Shown here: one piece after another, positions 10,619 through 20,156 of the stretch | Layout of the letters: every line of letters starts with the position of its first letter | How positions within the stretch are numbered: position 1 is the stretch's first letter | Assembly: GCA_977006965.1 (NCBI GenBank) | Contig: OZ345354.1 | Location: 372,001 to 436,000 of the forward strand | Reading direction: 5' to 3' | DNA: 64,000 bases | DNA from: Phymatolithon calcareum | Taxonomy: Eukaryota > Rhodophyta > Florideophyceae > Hapalidiales | The notes under the pieces: generated by a model | Databases searched by the model: none | Told to the model about the DNA's origin: nothing | Seen by the model: only the letters and a program-made list of their open reading frames with translations | Position numbers and translations under genes: made by a program

Positions 10619-11029
10619 TCAGTCTGGTCTATCCACAACATACATTAATAATACCGAGGTAATTGTTAATACAAGGTCGAAAACTGGGATGAGAGCAACG
10701 ACAATAGCGGCGGGCAGGGAGTAATGCCCTTGTCGCGCCATTACGAAGATGACAATGAGACCCACAACTGTGGCAAAACACGAGATTGGAAACAAAAGCA
10801 CGGTGACGACCACGAAATCGGCCAGGAAGTATTCGCCAGGAACTGAATCGTCATATGCCATGATTGACATCCAGGACGGACCTAGAGTTATGACACCGAC
10901 GATAGCCCAAAATGCAATCAGCACAAGTATCCACGACAGCGTCTTGACCGGTACAGATCTCGAATGTGTCCTGATGACAGCGATAAGTGCTTCATTTTCT
11001 GTAGCTGTGGTGTTGAAGATATTGGACAT
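10619..11029 (-). CDS. Small multi-pass membrane protein, family copy 2
   Basis: An intact single-exon frame of 136 residues from ATG 11029. A short polar N-terminus (MSNIFNTTATENEA) is followed by a first membrane segment near residues 31-50, the motif MAYDDSVPGEYFLADF, a long hydrophobic stretch with LLFPISC, a basic loop ARQGHYSLPAAI, and a last membrane segment VVALIPVFDLVL. Copies at 2.9 kb and 19.7 kb share the GL.(F/I)...AR(R/Q)G(Y/H/W)Y and ALxPxxD(I/L) core. I do not recognise the family. This is the best-preserved copy because the start codon and frame are continuous. Flanking similarity to copy 1 shows a segmental duplication, not a retrocopy. Confidence 0.6.
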   Translation of the reverse strand: MSNIFNTTATENEALIAVIRTHSRSVPVKTLSWILVLIAFWAIVGVITLGPSWMSIMAYDDSVPGEYFLADFVVVTVLLFPISCFATVVGLIVIFVMARQGHYSLPAAIVVALIPVFDLVLTITSVLLMYVVDRPD

Positions 11030-13923
11030 CGATTTCACTGTCAAACTTAGAGGTTTCGTGAGCGAGAGAGACGGGCGGTGTGCAATATGTAAAGCTTTCT
11101 CTCTGCTAGTGTCAATTAGCTTCGTTTCACTAACTCTTGTTCGTATTCCTCAAGCCGGAAGTAAACAGCTGGCAGATGACAGCTTTTTGTGTCCCGCACG
11201 TTTGTGGACGCTTGTGCGAGACACCGGACGGCACAGGGAACAGATCCTGGAGTTCAGAGAAATGTGACCGCCGGATTTGCCTTCTTCTCGATGGTCCGAG
11301 ACTTTAGTGTGGAAGCAGCAGCGTCCGCCTTCTCCAAATATGGAAACGCGACTAGCGCCTTTTGCCGCAGACTTGACCTCTCAAATTGCGGTTTTCTTAC
11401 TTTCACTTGATCGAAGTAAAATTACTGGTAGACAAACCCAAGCTTTTCGGGTACAGGTGTACGTCAAGAGGCCGATTCTGGAGAGTCGACGAAGCATTTC
11501 CACTATGCTGCAGTTCTCATTACTGATGCATTGCTGTTCCAGTCCACGAGAATATCCCTGTCCGTCGAACAACAGCGGTGGTGCCTCGTTCACCAACGGG
11601 CTGACTCGGCAACAGCGTTTTTTGGATTTGAGCGACAGGACCGTTGAAAAAACCTACAACACTCTGGGAAAAAGTGCAAACACGAGAAATCGACATCACC
11701 TGGATACAAAACTGGCCCGATCTTGCCCCTACCTGCTGCCTCTCTGAACGTCTACGGCCCGAAATTTCATCATGACGCGAGATATATATAATGTTCTCTC
11801 TCCAAGATGACATACCCGCCAATGGCGCTTTGTGATTGAGCGAGAAACCGGGAGATATACCGACTATCGTTCTCATCGTCTCACGGCTGGCCATTTGAAA
11901 TGGTGCCAAATCATGCATCATCACGATGATTGCTCCGGCACCACTTGATAGCCCCAAGAGTTTATTTTTGGTCCCGCGAGGCCCCCGCTGGCCCCGGGTC
12001 TGAAAATAATCTCCGGGAGAGCCCCTTTTAATTGATTCCGTATCATAGGCGGTCCCCAGTGATTGGGGGATAACATTTTTTCGATATGAGTATATTTGCG
12101 TTGTAGATCGCAGGCAAGCAACACTAGGGAAGATCGGACTTGAAAACAAGGGGAGTCCTCTATCCAGGGCAGCGGCAAACCTCATGCGATTCAAACATTA
12201 GGTCCACCTTTTCTTCATTGCCAATCAATATACGCAAAGAAGAAAAATTGGACATGTACCCTGAAGTGGAGCTTGCTAAACCTTTGTTTTTTGGTTTCGT
12301 GCGTGGATACAATCCATTTTTTGAGGTACTACCAAGAAACGCATCACTTTATTGGGGCTACGGAGAGGACCTATCACCATTTCCTCATCAATGAAGCTGC
12401 ACTTGAAATATTTGTTAAAATTAATTGTAAGGTCCTTGGACGCGACACATCTTAGTGAAGGCCGAACATTGGAGCGAGAGGCATCTGGAATAGCCTTTAG
12501 ACTGTAGAACTTCCCTTGGCGCACCATGCCACATATGATGAAAGTCAGCACCACAGCAGGGCTCTACCACTGCCAAGGGACACTGGCATTTTGACGACAA
12601 AGAACATGATGTAGAGAAATCGCTGCGGGGTTGAATTCAGTCATAAGCCGAGAGTGACATCAGTGCGCGAATTCTCGTTTGCCGTGTTGAGACCCGTGTT
12701 TATCCATAGCGAGATAACGACACTGATTCTTGGATTGCGTCGTTTCGCGAGTACATCATATGATTGGTACAGAAAGTAATACTGAAAAGTAAGATTCACT
12801 GTTTTATTCCTCCATTTTGCTTTCACATGGTCGTAGCATAGCCCTCGAAACACTAATACGAAAAACGAGACGGTAATTTAAATTAGAAAATCAATGTACA
12901 AGTATACAGCCCGTGGTGTGTGCCCTTGTCGGCATCTATCTTCTGTTGTCATGGCGATAAACACATCATTTCTATTGCTGTGATCTGCAATGGATCAGCC
13001 ATCAAATTTGCGGTGAGGTATAGAGGCTTTCGACAGAGAAAAGAGAACCGTCACGAAATACTGCACATTATCCCCTTGTTTATTGCATTATGTGTTGTAT
13101 GTCGCATTTGCCGCCCCTGTATCGCTGCCTTCCATATTGGCCCGACCGGTCTTTTCGCTGTACACCACCACATTCGACATGCTGACTATGAGCGCCGCAA
13201 TTGAAAGACGAGGCCTGCAGATTGTACTGTAAAGTGGAATTTGAAGTCCCGATATTTCTTCGCGGTCACTCCAGAAGCTGCTTTCAGGGCTATGGTTGTG
13301 TAGAACCTTGGTCGGCTTGACCTGCTTCTGGTGTGGTCGTGAAGCATTTGCGGGCTTAAAGATTAGACTCTACTATTCTGCCTGAATCGCAAAACAGGTG
13401 AAATTGATTTCCGGAGCCCGGACCTCTTCTTCTGTTGTATAGCAGAAATCATGGATCAATATCCAATTGTGCAAAACTTTTTATTCTAACAATTTTCGAA
13501 TTGGCTTCCATTTATTCGTATTTCGTGGTCCAGCCGCCAGCCAAGGCAGTTGAGCATGAATGAATAAATAATCAAGGCTTAGTATAAGCTACAGTAGTGA
13601 AAAATAATACCAACGTAAAGACGCGCATTGTTCCTAAAGAATAAAAGATAATGGAGAGATGGCAGTGTGAGTTTTTGCGGTTGACCTCAACGATCTTTGA
13701 GAAAGACACGTTATAATATCAAAATGTGTTACGGACAGTTGCACGTCGGTCGCAACCTTTCGCAGAGGCCGAGACGGGGATGGCTTAATGCCCTAAGACC
13801 GAGATTTCAATTATGGCCGATGTTCACATGATTCTACGCTAAATTATACGTAACATCTCTCATTACCCGCCCATCGGCGAATAGGCGTGAAAGTAGTCTG
13901 TATTTTGTACATAATGGAAGAAA
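11030..13923. other. Long stretch without a supported gene
   Basis: About 11030-11160 is the 5' flank shared with copy 1. Beyond that there are only short ORFs and one 221-codon minus-strand frame (11520-12185) of random-looking composition, which I do not accept as a gene. 12640-13900 is AT-rich with no clear signal. Confidence 0.4.
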
Positions 13924-14083
13924 TTCCCTACAGGAATGACGAAGGTAAAATATAAATAGAGCACATATACACTTTAGTTTCTCGACGGGCGCCGCACTTT
14001 TTTCGTCGAGTGCGGCTCCCGTCGAAAATCTAAAGTGTATACGTACTCTATTCATATTTTACTTGTGTCATTCCTGTAGGAAA
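13924..14083. repeat. Foldback element of about 160 bp
   Basis: TTCCCTACAGGAATGAC at the left end and its reverse complement at the right end begin two arms of roughly 75 bases (sharing TAAAATAT, ATAGAG, ATACACTTTAG and CGACGGG), converging on a small GCACT/AGTGC centre. Arms carry scattered mismatches. It lies 66 bases past the stop of the 140-residue gene. It encodes no protein and is MITE-like. Confidence 0.75.
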
Positions 14084-14149
14084 CCACGCTGTTAACAAAG
14101 CTCTCTTTCCGCGAACAAGTACCGGGGTGTCAGTTGCCATTGAAGTGCA

Positions 14150-14666
14150 TCACCTACGTCCACTGTCGCAGTAACGTGGTATGGGACCGGGCTGCCGTTT
14201 CTCTATTTTCTTCCTTTCCCGAGCCATTCTGCGCCTCCTTCGACGACTGGCACGCTTTCTCGCGGCCGTTGATTCTATTTGCGATGCGATACCAAGCAAC
14301 CTGTAAAACAAGAAAGTCCACAAAGAGCGTTTAGAAATTTGCATTTTCAAAGGCATTGCAGTACAAAAGATAGTAAACTTTGATGTCGACTTACTCCCAA
14401 AAATGATCGTCAAAATTACCCTCAATAAACTCCTTCGAACGGACATGCAAAAGATCCAAGCACAGTTTCTCCTTTCCTAGTGTTTCCACTCGCACTCTTT
14501 CCTGAAGAAGGACTGTGCGGGCACCTTGAGTTCTATACCTGGATGGACAGATGCCAGGTGGCAGATTTTGCTCATCCTCGGTTATCATCGCCGCCGGATG
14601 GTACATCGGGCGGGCGGGAGGACGGGGAAGTAGGGATGAGGGGCTAGCATTGTCTGAAGCGGACAT
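14150..14666 (-). CDS. Spliced 140-residue basic protein of unknown function
   Basis: Exon 1 is 14395-14666 and exon 2 is 14150-14300. The intron 14301-14394 (94 nt) starts GTAAG and ends TTTTACAG. Splicing joins the codon GA|G and runs FDDHFWE into LLGIASQIE, which reads as one helix, so the intron is well supported although each exon ORF seems to continue past the junction. The N-terminus is Pro/Ser-rich, the middle has a helical segment (TLGKEKLCLDLLHVRSKEFIE), and the C-terminus is very basic (RASRRRRRRMARERKK), suggesting nucleic-acid binding or nuclear location. I do not recognise the family. The ATG at 14666 is the first in frame. Confidence 0.6.
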
Positions 14667-16075
14667 TTTGGTTACCTTCAACTATCAGGACTTCGAACTT
14701 GTCTGTCGGCGCACACTTGTGGTGGCGATTTGACTTCAATGAACGTCATGACTGACGACATTCGGCTTTGACTTCAGCTAGGAAATGGACAGCGTTACAT
14801 ATGGAACCCAATCTGGCTTGGGACGGATTGTTCAGTATGGGCAGCATATTTTCAGTTGAAGTAAATCGTCACTTTTCTTTGCGAGGCTAGTTTTTGCGGG
14901 GAGCAGACTACACACGAGACAAAGAAATTCTTTTGGGTCAACTTGGATAGATATTCTACTGCACTAACGCGTATCTAATTGTTAAATGCACACTAAACCT
15001 CTTTCCGCAGCTTTCGATCACGTGTTCACGACAGACGTCATCCAAATGGCCCGTGGCAACTGCGATTTCATTAAAATAATCTTTTGAAAGAAGTTGTGTT
15101 GTGACGCATAACTAGAGATCTGCGAGAAACAACAACGTGAGTATACAGAAAAACTAGACGTCTGCTAAACGGCCATTTCCTTCTGGCAAGGATAAGGACT
15201 TGAAACCGCGTATGTTTAAACTGAAATGACTTGTTGGAAGACGTAGAGAGTGTTAAACGAGATGCTTCTCGTAGACATTTATCATTGCTGCGCAACAAGA
15301 CTTGTTCGAAATGGCCGCTTCGGTTTTGGAAAAGTCAGTCTCACAAATTTGTGGGACCGACTTTTGCGAAACTGAGACGGCCATTTGACTGAAAGGGTCT
15401 TAATTTTATTTATCATGCAATCTACGGCTTTTTAGAATCGCGTCGAAACGGATATGGTTTTTCGACACAGCAAATCTCCCAGCCGTGAAAATTGCACCGC
15501 CACGTCAGCAAACTTCGGCTAAACACTAAGAATTATTCCAGTCTTCCCCAACCACTGGACCAGGATAGAGATATAATGTCCATACCACTTGCTCTAGGAA
15601 AGTTCTGGCGTTTATTAACGCATTCTGCATTAAAGAAAGAAAGATAATGTCCATACCATACAACGTAATACAGCTGCGATCAATAATATATTCAAGTACC
15701 TCAGAATGTTACAGGCATAGCTCAAAGGCTACTTACTTCTCAATGCACTTATAGAAGACTGAAAACGTATAGCGTTGGTTCCCGGGACTGGCCTGTCCCC
15801 GATATCCTTGGAGAGACTGCAAAACAGAAGTGATTCCATTGGTCACATTTCTTCTCTCGAAATGCGCCCTATCATAGGGCATAACGTCCTTCCTTGATGC
15901 ATGAGTCGAGACAAGTATCATAACATGATCCAGTCCCACAGCGATGAATACGTGTACGCCACATGATTATCGAGGCCGACGGCCGCGGCATCAAGTCCAA
16001 CGTTGACCTGCAATCTATCTCCGCCGCAAAAAAACAAGGCATCAGGCCTCGGAACCGCGACAGGTCTTATTCGCA
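14667..16075. other. Intergenic, with an imperfect inverted repeat
   Basis: 15310-15388 is an imperfect hairpin running from AAATGGCCG to CGGCCATTT, with CACAAATTTGTG at its centre. The 3' part is the PNO1 promoter side. No other gene is seen. Confidence 0.4.
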
Positions 16076-16804
16076 ATGGCCGGTGACGAGGTGAGCGCGG
16101 TTATTTCTGCGAAGGATGTTGCTGTTGCTGCTGCAGCGCAAGAGACCGTGTCTGGGCGTAGCCCGAAAATACCCGGCGTCCAAAAGTCGCTGAAAAAGAA
16201 GCCGCAAAAACCGAAGTTCCCCGCCCTCAGCGCGCATGCAGCAAGCGGCGGAAAGGCTCAATATCGTCAAATCCCAATTCCGGCGCATCGCATGACACCT
16301 TTGCGAGACCAGTGGATGAAGATTTACGAGCCGATTGTCAAGCAGCTGAAGCTGCAAATTCGTATGAACACGAAAAAGCGCTGTGTCGAGCTCAAGACCT
16401 GCAAGAAAACGACCGACGCTGGAGCTCTGCAAAAGGGTGCTGATTTTGTCAAGGCCTTCGTCATGGGCTTTGCCGTGGCCGATGCCATTGCGCTGCTCCG
16501 TCTGGATGACCTCTACTTGGAGAGCTTCATGGTACAGGACATCCGGTCAACACTTAAGGGGGATCATTTGGCGCGTGCTGTTGGGCGTATTGCGGGGAAG
16601 GATGGGAAGACAAAATTTACTATTGAAAACGCGACCAAGACAAGAGTTGTGGTTGCTGATACCAGAATTCATATCTTGGGCTCGTATGAAAACACCAGGC
16701 TTGCTCGTCGTGCCATTTCTTCTCTTGTGTTGGGTTCAGCACCAGGAAAGGTGTACAATCGTCTTCGAACGGTGAGTGCGCGTTTGAACGAGAGGCGTTT
16801 TTGA
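16076..16804 (+). CDS. PNO1: PNO1/Dim2, 40S ribosome assembly factor with KH domain
   Basis: Single exon, 242 residues, close to the usual 240-270. PNO1 binds pre-18S rRNA near the 3' cleavage site, partners Nob1 and Dim1, and is needed for small-subunit maturation in nucleolus and cytoplasm. After a variable basic N-terminus (residues 1-80), the conserved part begins RQIPIPAHRMTPLRDQWMKI. It continues through LQIRMNTKKRCVELKTCKKT, KGADFVKAFVMGFAV.DAIALLRLDDLYLESF, the KH-type stretch LKGDHLARAVGRIAGKDG, KTKFTIENATKTRVVVAD and HILGSYENTRLARRAI. All family landmarks are intact. The start ATG sits in CGCAATGGCC. It converges with the DUF819 gene, with only about 130 bases between stops. Confidence 0.96.
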   Translation: MAGDEVSAVISAKDVAVAAAAQETVSGRSPKIPGVQKSLKKKPQKPKFPALSAHAASGGKAQYRQIPIPAHRMTPLRDQWMKIYEPIVKQLKLQIRMNTKKRCVELKTCKKTTDAGALQKGADFVKAFVMGFAVADAIALLRLDDLYLESFMVQDIRSTLKGDHLARAVGRIAGKDGKTKFTIENATKTRVVVADTRIHILGSYENTRLARRAISSLVLGSAPGKVYNRLRTVSARLNERRF

Positions 16805-16933
16805 TGGCGCAGCATGGTGAATCCTCTCATTCTGTACAAATAGTTTTTAGCGACATTCCTCTGAACAGCAGCCCATTCTCATCCTAATAAAACCAACCAA
16901 AACTGAGCAAAACAAAACTGAGCTGCAGGCGTA

Positions 16934-18280
16934 CTAGCCCATCAGCTTCAACAACTTGTGCCCAACTCCGAGGGCTACAAAAGTGGCGATGGAATAACCA
17001 AAGACGCCTATTAGTAGGGCAGGTACCACCAAAGACTTCCAGTCCTTAGCAGCAGCCATTGCAGCCGCAGTGGACGGTCCACCCACGTTTGCGTTGGACG
17101 CAATAAGCAGTTCGGCAGGATGCAACTTTAACACACCCCGACCAATTGAGAACAACATTGAGATGTGAATTACCAGTTGAACGACGATGAACACAAACAG
17201 CATTGGTGCCGATTTCAAAACTCCGCCTATCGACCCTGACGCGCCCACCGCCGCGAAGAAAATCTGCATGAGAAATATGCCCATTGCGTTGCCAGCTGTC
17301 GCAAAGCGCCCGAAAATACGCGGGAACAGAGTTGACGCGAACAACGCCACCAAGGTGATAACAGGGATAACGCCAAGTTGAAACGGGACATACGCCGAGA
17401 GCCAGGTGCCCAAAAAGCACATACAAGCCGAAATAGCCAGCGATATTCCCACATCTTCCACAGAAACTTTAACCCCAACATCCTCTTCATCCTCGACATC
17501 CGAATCCAACACAACGTCATCCGCCCACGGCGCCTCAATCTGATCCGCTTTAAGTTTGTCTTCCGCCCTTTGCACTTCCATACGTTCCACCGCCGGGTCG
17601 CGCACGCGGCGCGCGAGCGCAAACAGGAACATGAAGTACCCCGACAGCACCACATTGTCCGCCGCCAGTGCCGCGGTGATACTAGCCGGCGAAGCAGCAA
17701 GAGCATCGGTTGCCGACACATAATTAACAGCGCCGCCGATATGGCGGGCGCAGAGTGCAGTGGCGATCTTCCAACCGTCGGCGCCCAGCGCCGGCGCGAG
17801 CGGGACGAGACGGAGGGCAATGACGGTGGCCACTGCGGTGGAGAAGGCACCGGCGATAAAGGCGGGGAAGAGACGACCGGTATCGCGAGCTACGCGACGA
17901 AGATCCGCTGCAAAAAGCAGCATGGGAACAGCGAGAGGGACTAGGACGCGCTGCGCGGCAGAGTAGACTGGATGTGCTGCGGGGAGGGCGCCGAAATTGG
18001 CAAGCGCGAGCGTCACGAGTGTCGTCACCAAGGGGGGAGATAGCGCTGCTCCTAGCCTTGTCCGGTTCGATGCTAGCCCGCCGGCGGCGGCGCTGAGCAA
18101 TACCGCCCATATTCCCCAGGCAGGCGCTACCGGAACTGTCAAGGTGCATCGAGGGGGAAGGCGGGTGGGGACACGGCGAGGTGCAACGGAGGCGACGCGT
18201 GAGCGGTTGAAGAAAGGGGTGGATGATAATTTGGTTCTGCGGAACAACGGCGGGGCATGGGAGATGAACGTCGGCGTCAT
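16934..18280 (-). CDS. DUF819 family membrane protein with transit-like leader
   Basis: A 448-residue product from ATG 18280; the frame is open further upstream but has no earlier ATG. The first 60 residues are Arg/Ser/Pro-rich and lack acidic residues (PPLFRRTKLSSTPFFNRSRV), resembling a plastid transit peptide. Then come about ten hydrophobic segments with family signatures: FGALPAAHPVYSAAQRVLVPLAVPMLL, ARHIGGAVNYVS and, near the C-terminus, NANVGGPSTAAAMAAAKDW. An acidic loop (DDVVLDSDVEDEEDVG) separates the two halves. DUF819 proteins occur in bacteria and plants as predicted transporters; the substrate is not established. No introns or lesions seen. Confidence 0.9.
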   Translation of the reverse strand: MTPTFISHAPPLFRRTKLSSTPFFNRSRVASVAPRRVPTRLPPRCTLTVPVAPAWGIWAVLLSAAAGGLASNRTRLGAALSPPLVTTLVTLALANFGALPAAHPVYSAAQRVLVPLAVPMLLFAADLRRVARDTGRLFPAFIAGAFSTAVATVIALRLVPLAPALGADGWKIATALCARHIGGAVNYVSATDALAASPASITAALAADNVVLSGYFMFLFALARRVRDPAVERMEVQRAEDKLKADQIEAPWADDVVLDSDVEDEEDVGVKVSVEDVGISLAISACMCFLGTWLSAYVPFQLGVIPVITLVALFASTLFPRIFGRFATAGNAMGIFLMQIFFAAVGASGSIGGVLKSAPMLFVFIVVQLVIHISMLFSIGRGVLKLHPAELLIASNANVGGPSTAAAMAAAKDWKSLVVPALLIGVFGYSIATFVALGVGHKLLKLMG

Positions 18281-19682
18281 CGCTGAGGTGCAGGCGAAGC
18301 CGACTGGAAATGATGGGAGCGACAGGATCTCCCTTCGGAGATTATGGTGAGATTCATTTTTGAGCGTTTCATTGAAAGGGCGTAGTTTGACAAAATGTAT
18401 AGTACAGTATTCCAAAAAGTTTCGCACAGGCTATCCTCACAATTTGGATTGTCCAGATTTGGATCTTCTTAACCAAGCCAAGCATTTGAGCAATGCATGG
18501 CGAAATAAGAAGTCAGTTTTATCAGGAAAGATAGTGCAAGTGACAAATTCTCAATAGGAAAGCTCCCTTAATCGTCAAGATGAGAGCGTCAACGGTATAC
18601 GTAGATGCAGGGTAGCGTGCAAGTACGACATATGTGAATTTTGCGAAAAGGCCATTTGGTCTTGTCCCCTGCCACTGATGCGGTAGAAATATGTAGGGAA
18701 GTAGTAGCATGCACCGGGCGACAGAACGCATGGGAATTTCAATATCTCCATAAACTTCAAGATCCTTTTGGAAAAATGGAAGGACAACCGGCGGCTCTGT
18801 CAGACTCAAATTGGCTGTGTATTCCAAACGAAGTCCTCAGGAAAAGCTGGGTAGCCTGCCGTACTCATGGGAACGAAAAGTGGTAACAACAATTTTTTCA
18901 CCGTCCAAGGGCCGTGGGACACTCCTGTACGAGATGGTTCCAATGTCGTCTCAGTAAACGGCACATTATAAAGTGACGTTTCCTTACTTCAATGTCTTCA
19001 ATTAGTGCTCCAAACGATTCGACAGTTCTCCTAAAGCCGTGACGATATTCACATATTAGCCGATTCGACTGCAAGTTAAGGGTTTTTGAATCCATGTCCT
19101 TCACTAGGTTCAGGCACACAAGCCTGAACTCCACCCTTGACCATATTCATGTGTGCTCCCGCGGACGCTATTCTGAAACCTCTCTGAAACTAATCGAGTC
19201 ATTAAAGCCCGTTTGAAAAAATGCGAATTTATATTCACCGCCTTTGCAACTGATACTTAGATGTTGATGACAAACGGGGAGCTGCGTGAGTTTCGAATTT
19301 CTTCTCAACAACGTAATCTACTGTAATCGTTTATGCAGCGCTTTAGCAGACAATTGCTTCCATTTTTTAAACGCTGGTGCAATCAATGTATACAATGCTT
19401 CTATATTTCATGCAGCTCCCCTTGCTCTGGCTCAATACGTAAATGGTGAACCGACGAAACAAGTGTGGATATAAAGCACACTATACCTGCTTGATTTTCT
19501 GCACCACCGTTGTGGAGCTTAGCGTTAAGATGAATGCAACTTTTATTTGGGCAACCGAAAAACGAAATCCAAGTTCTTATCCCACGTTCCCTGGAGAGAA
19601 GGAGAAATCCAGTTTTTCGCACCACCTCTCGCTCTTGCTGTGACACAAAATCCCCTGACTTGGACAGTGGGGGAGTCTTTCA
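18281..19682. other. Intergenic region with nothing recognised
   Basis: Upstream flanks of the DUF819 gene (-) and membrane-protein copy 3 (+). Only short ORFs in all frames. Confidence 0.4.
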
Positions 19683-20156
19683 ATGGCCAATCTCGTCTTT
19701 GCGCAAAGTGTGCCGCCGGCTCCAGAAGGACTGTACATCCCCATTCCGAGTGAAGATGCACTGCTTATGCCAGTCCAGCCACCATGCTGGACTCTTTCAT
19801 TGATCCCAATTTACCTGATCTTTGGGCTGTTCTCGTTTTTAGTAGCAGGCGTGGCAGGCATGGCCTTCGATGCACCCGGATCCGAAAAGGTTATTTGGAC
19901 TGTCTTGATATTCTGTGCCATGATTTTCCTCCCTTTCGTATGTTGGGGCTCGATGGTTGGCCTGGTTGTCATCCGCTTTATGGCCCGGCGAGGATGGTAC
20001 AACAATCGCACGGCTATTGTCATTGCACTTGCACCTATGTGCGACATTTTACTTGGCGTTATTGCATACGTGGGCAGCTCGGTTTTTTGCAAGGGTGAGC
20101 TGGACTGCAAGTGGTTGCAATTGGAAGAGGGCATGTCAAGGTTCAAAAGAATTTGA
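19683..20156 (+). CDS. Small multi-pass membrane protein, family copy 3
   Basis: Intact single-exon frame of 157 residues. The N-terminus (MANLVFAQSVPPAPEG) differs from copies 1 and 2. The body aligns with them: SLIPIYLIFGLFSFLVAG, MAFDAPGSEKVIW (equivalent to MAYDxxxPGxY), FLPFVCWGSMVGLVVIRFMARRGWYNNRTAIVIALAPMCDILLG. Three to four membrane segments are predicted, with the basic ARRGWYNNRTA loop between the last two. The extra C-terminal tail (about 25 residues) is charged. It lacks the flanking DNA similarity seen between copies 1 and 2, so it is an older paralogue. Function unknown. Confidence 0.6.
   Translation: MANLVFAQSVPPAPEGLYIPIPSEDALLMPVQPPCWTLSLIPIYLIFGLFSFLVAGVAGMAFDAPGSEKVIWTVLIFCAMIFLPFVCWGSMVGLVVIRFMARRGWYNNRTAIVIALAPMCDILLGVIAYVGSSVFCKGELDCKWLQLEEGMSRFKRI

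Noticed and set aside
11520-12194. 224-codon minus-strand ORF
   Set aside because: It begins at a non-ATG codon, has random-like composition and no motif, and competes with overlapping ORFs on the other strand.
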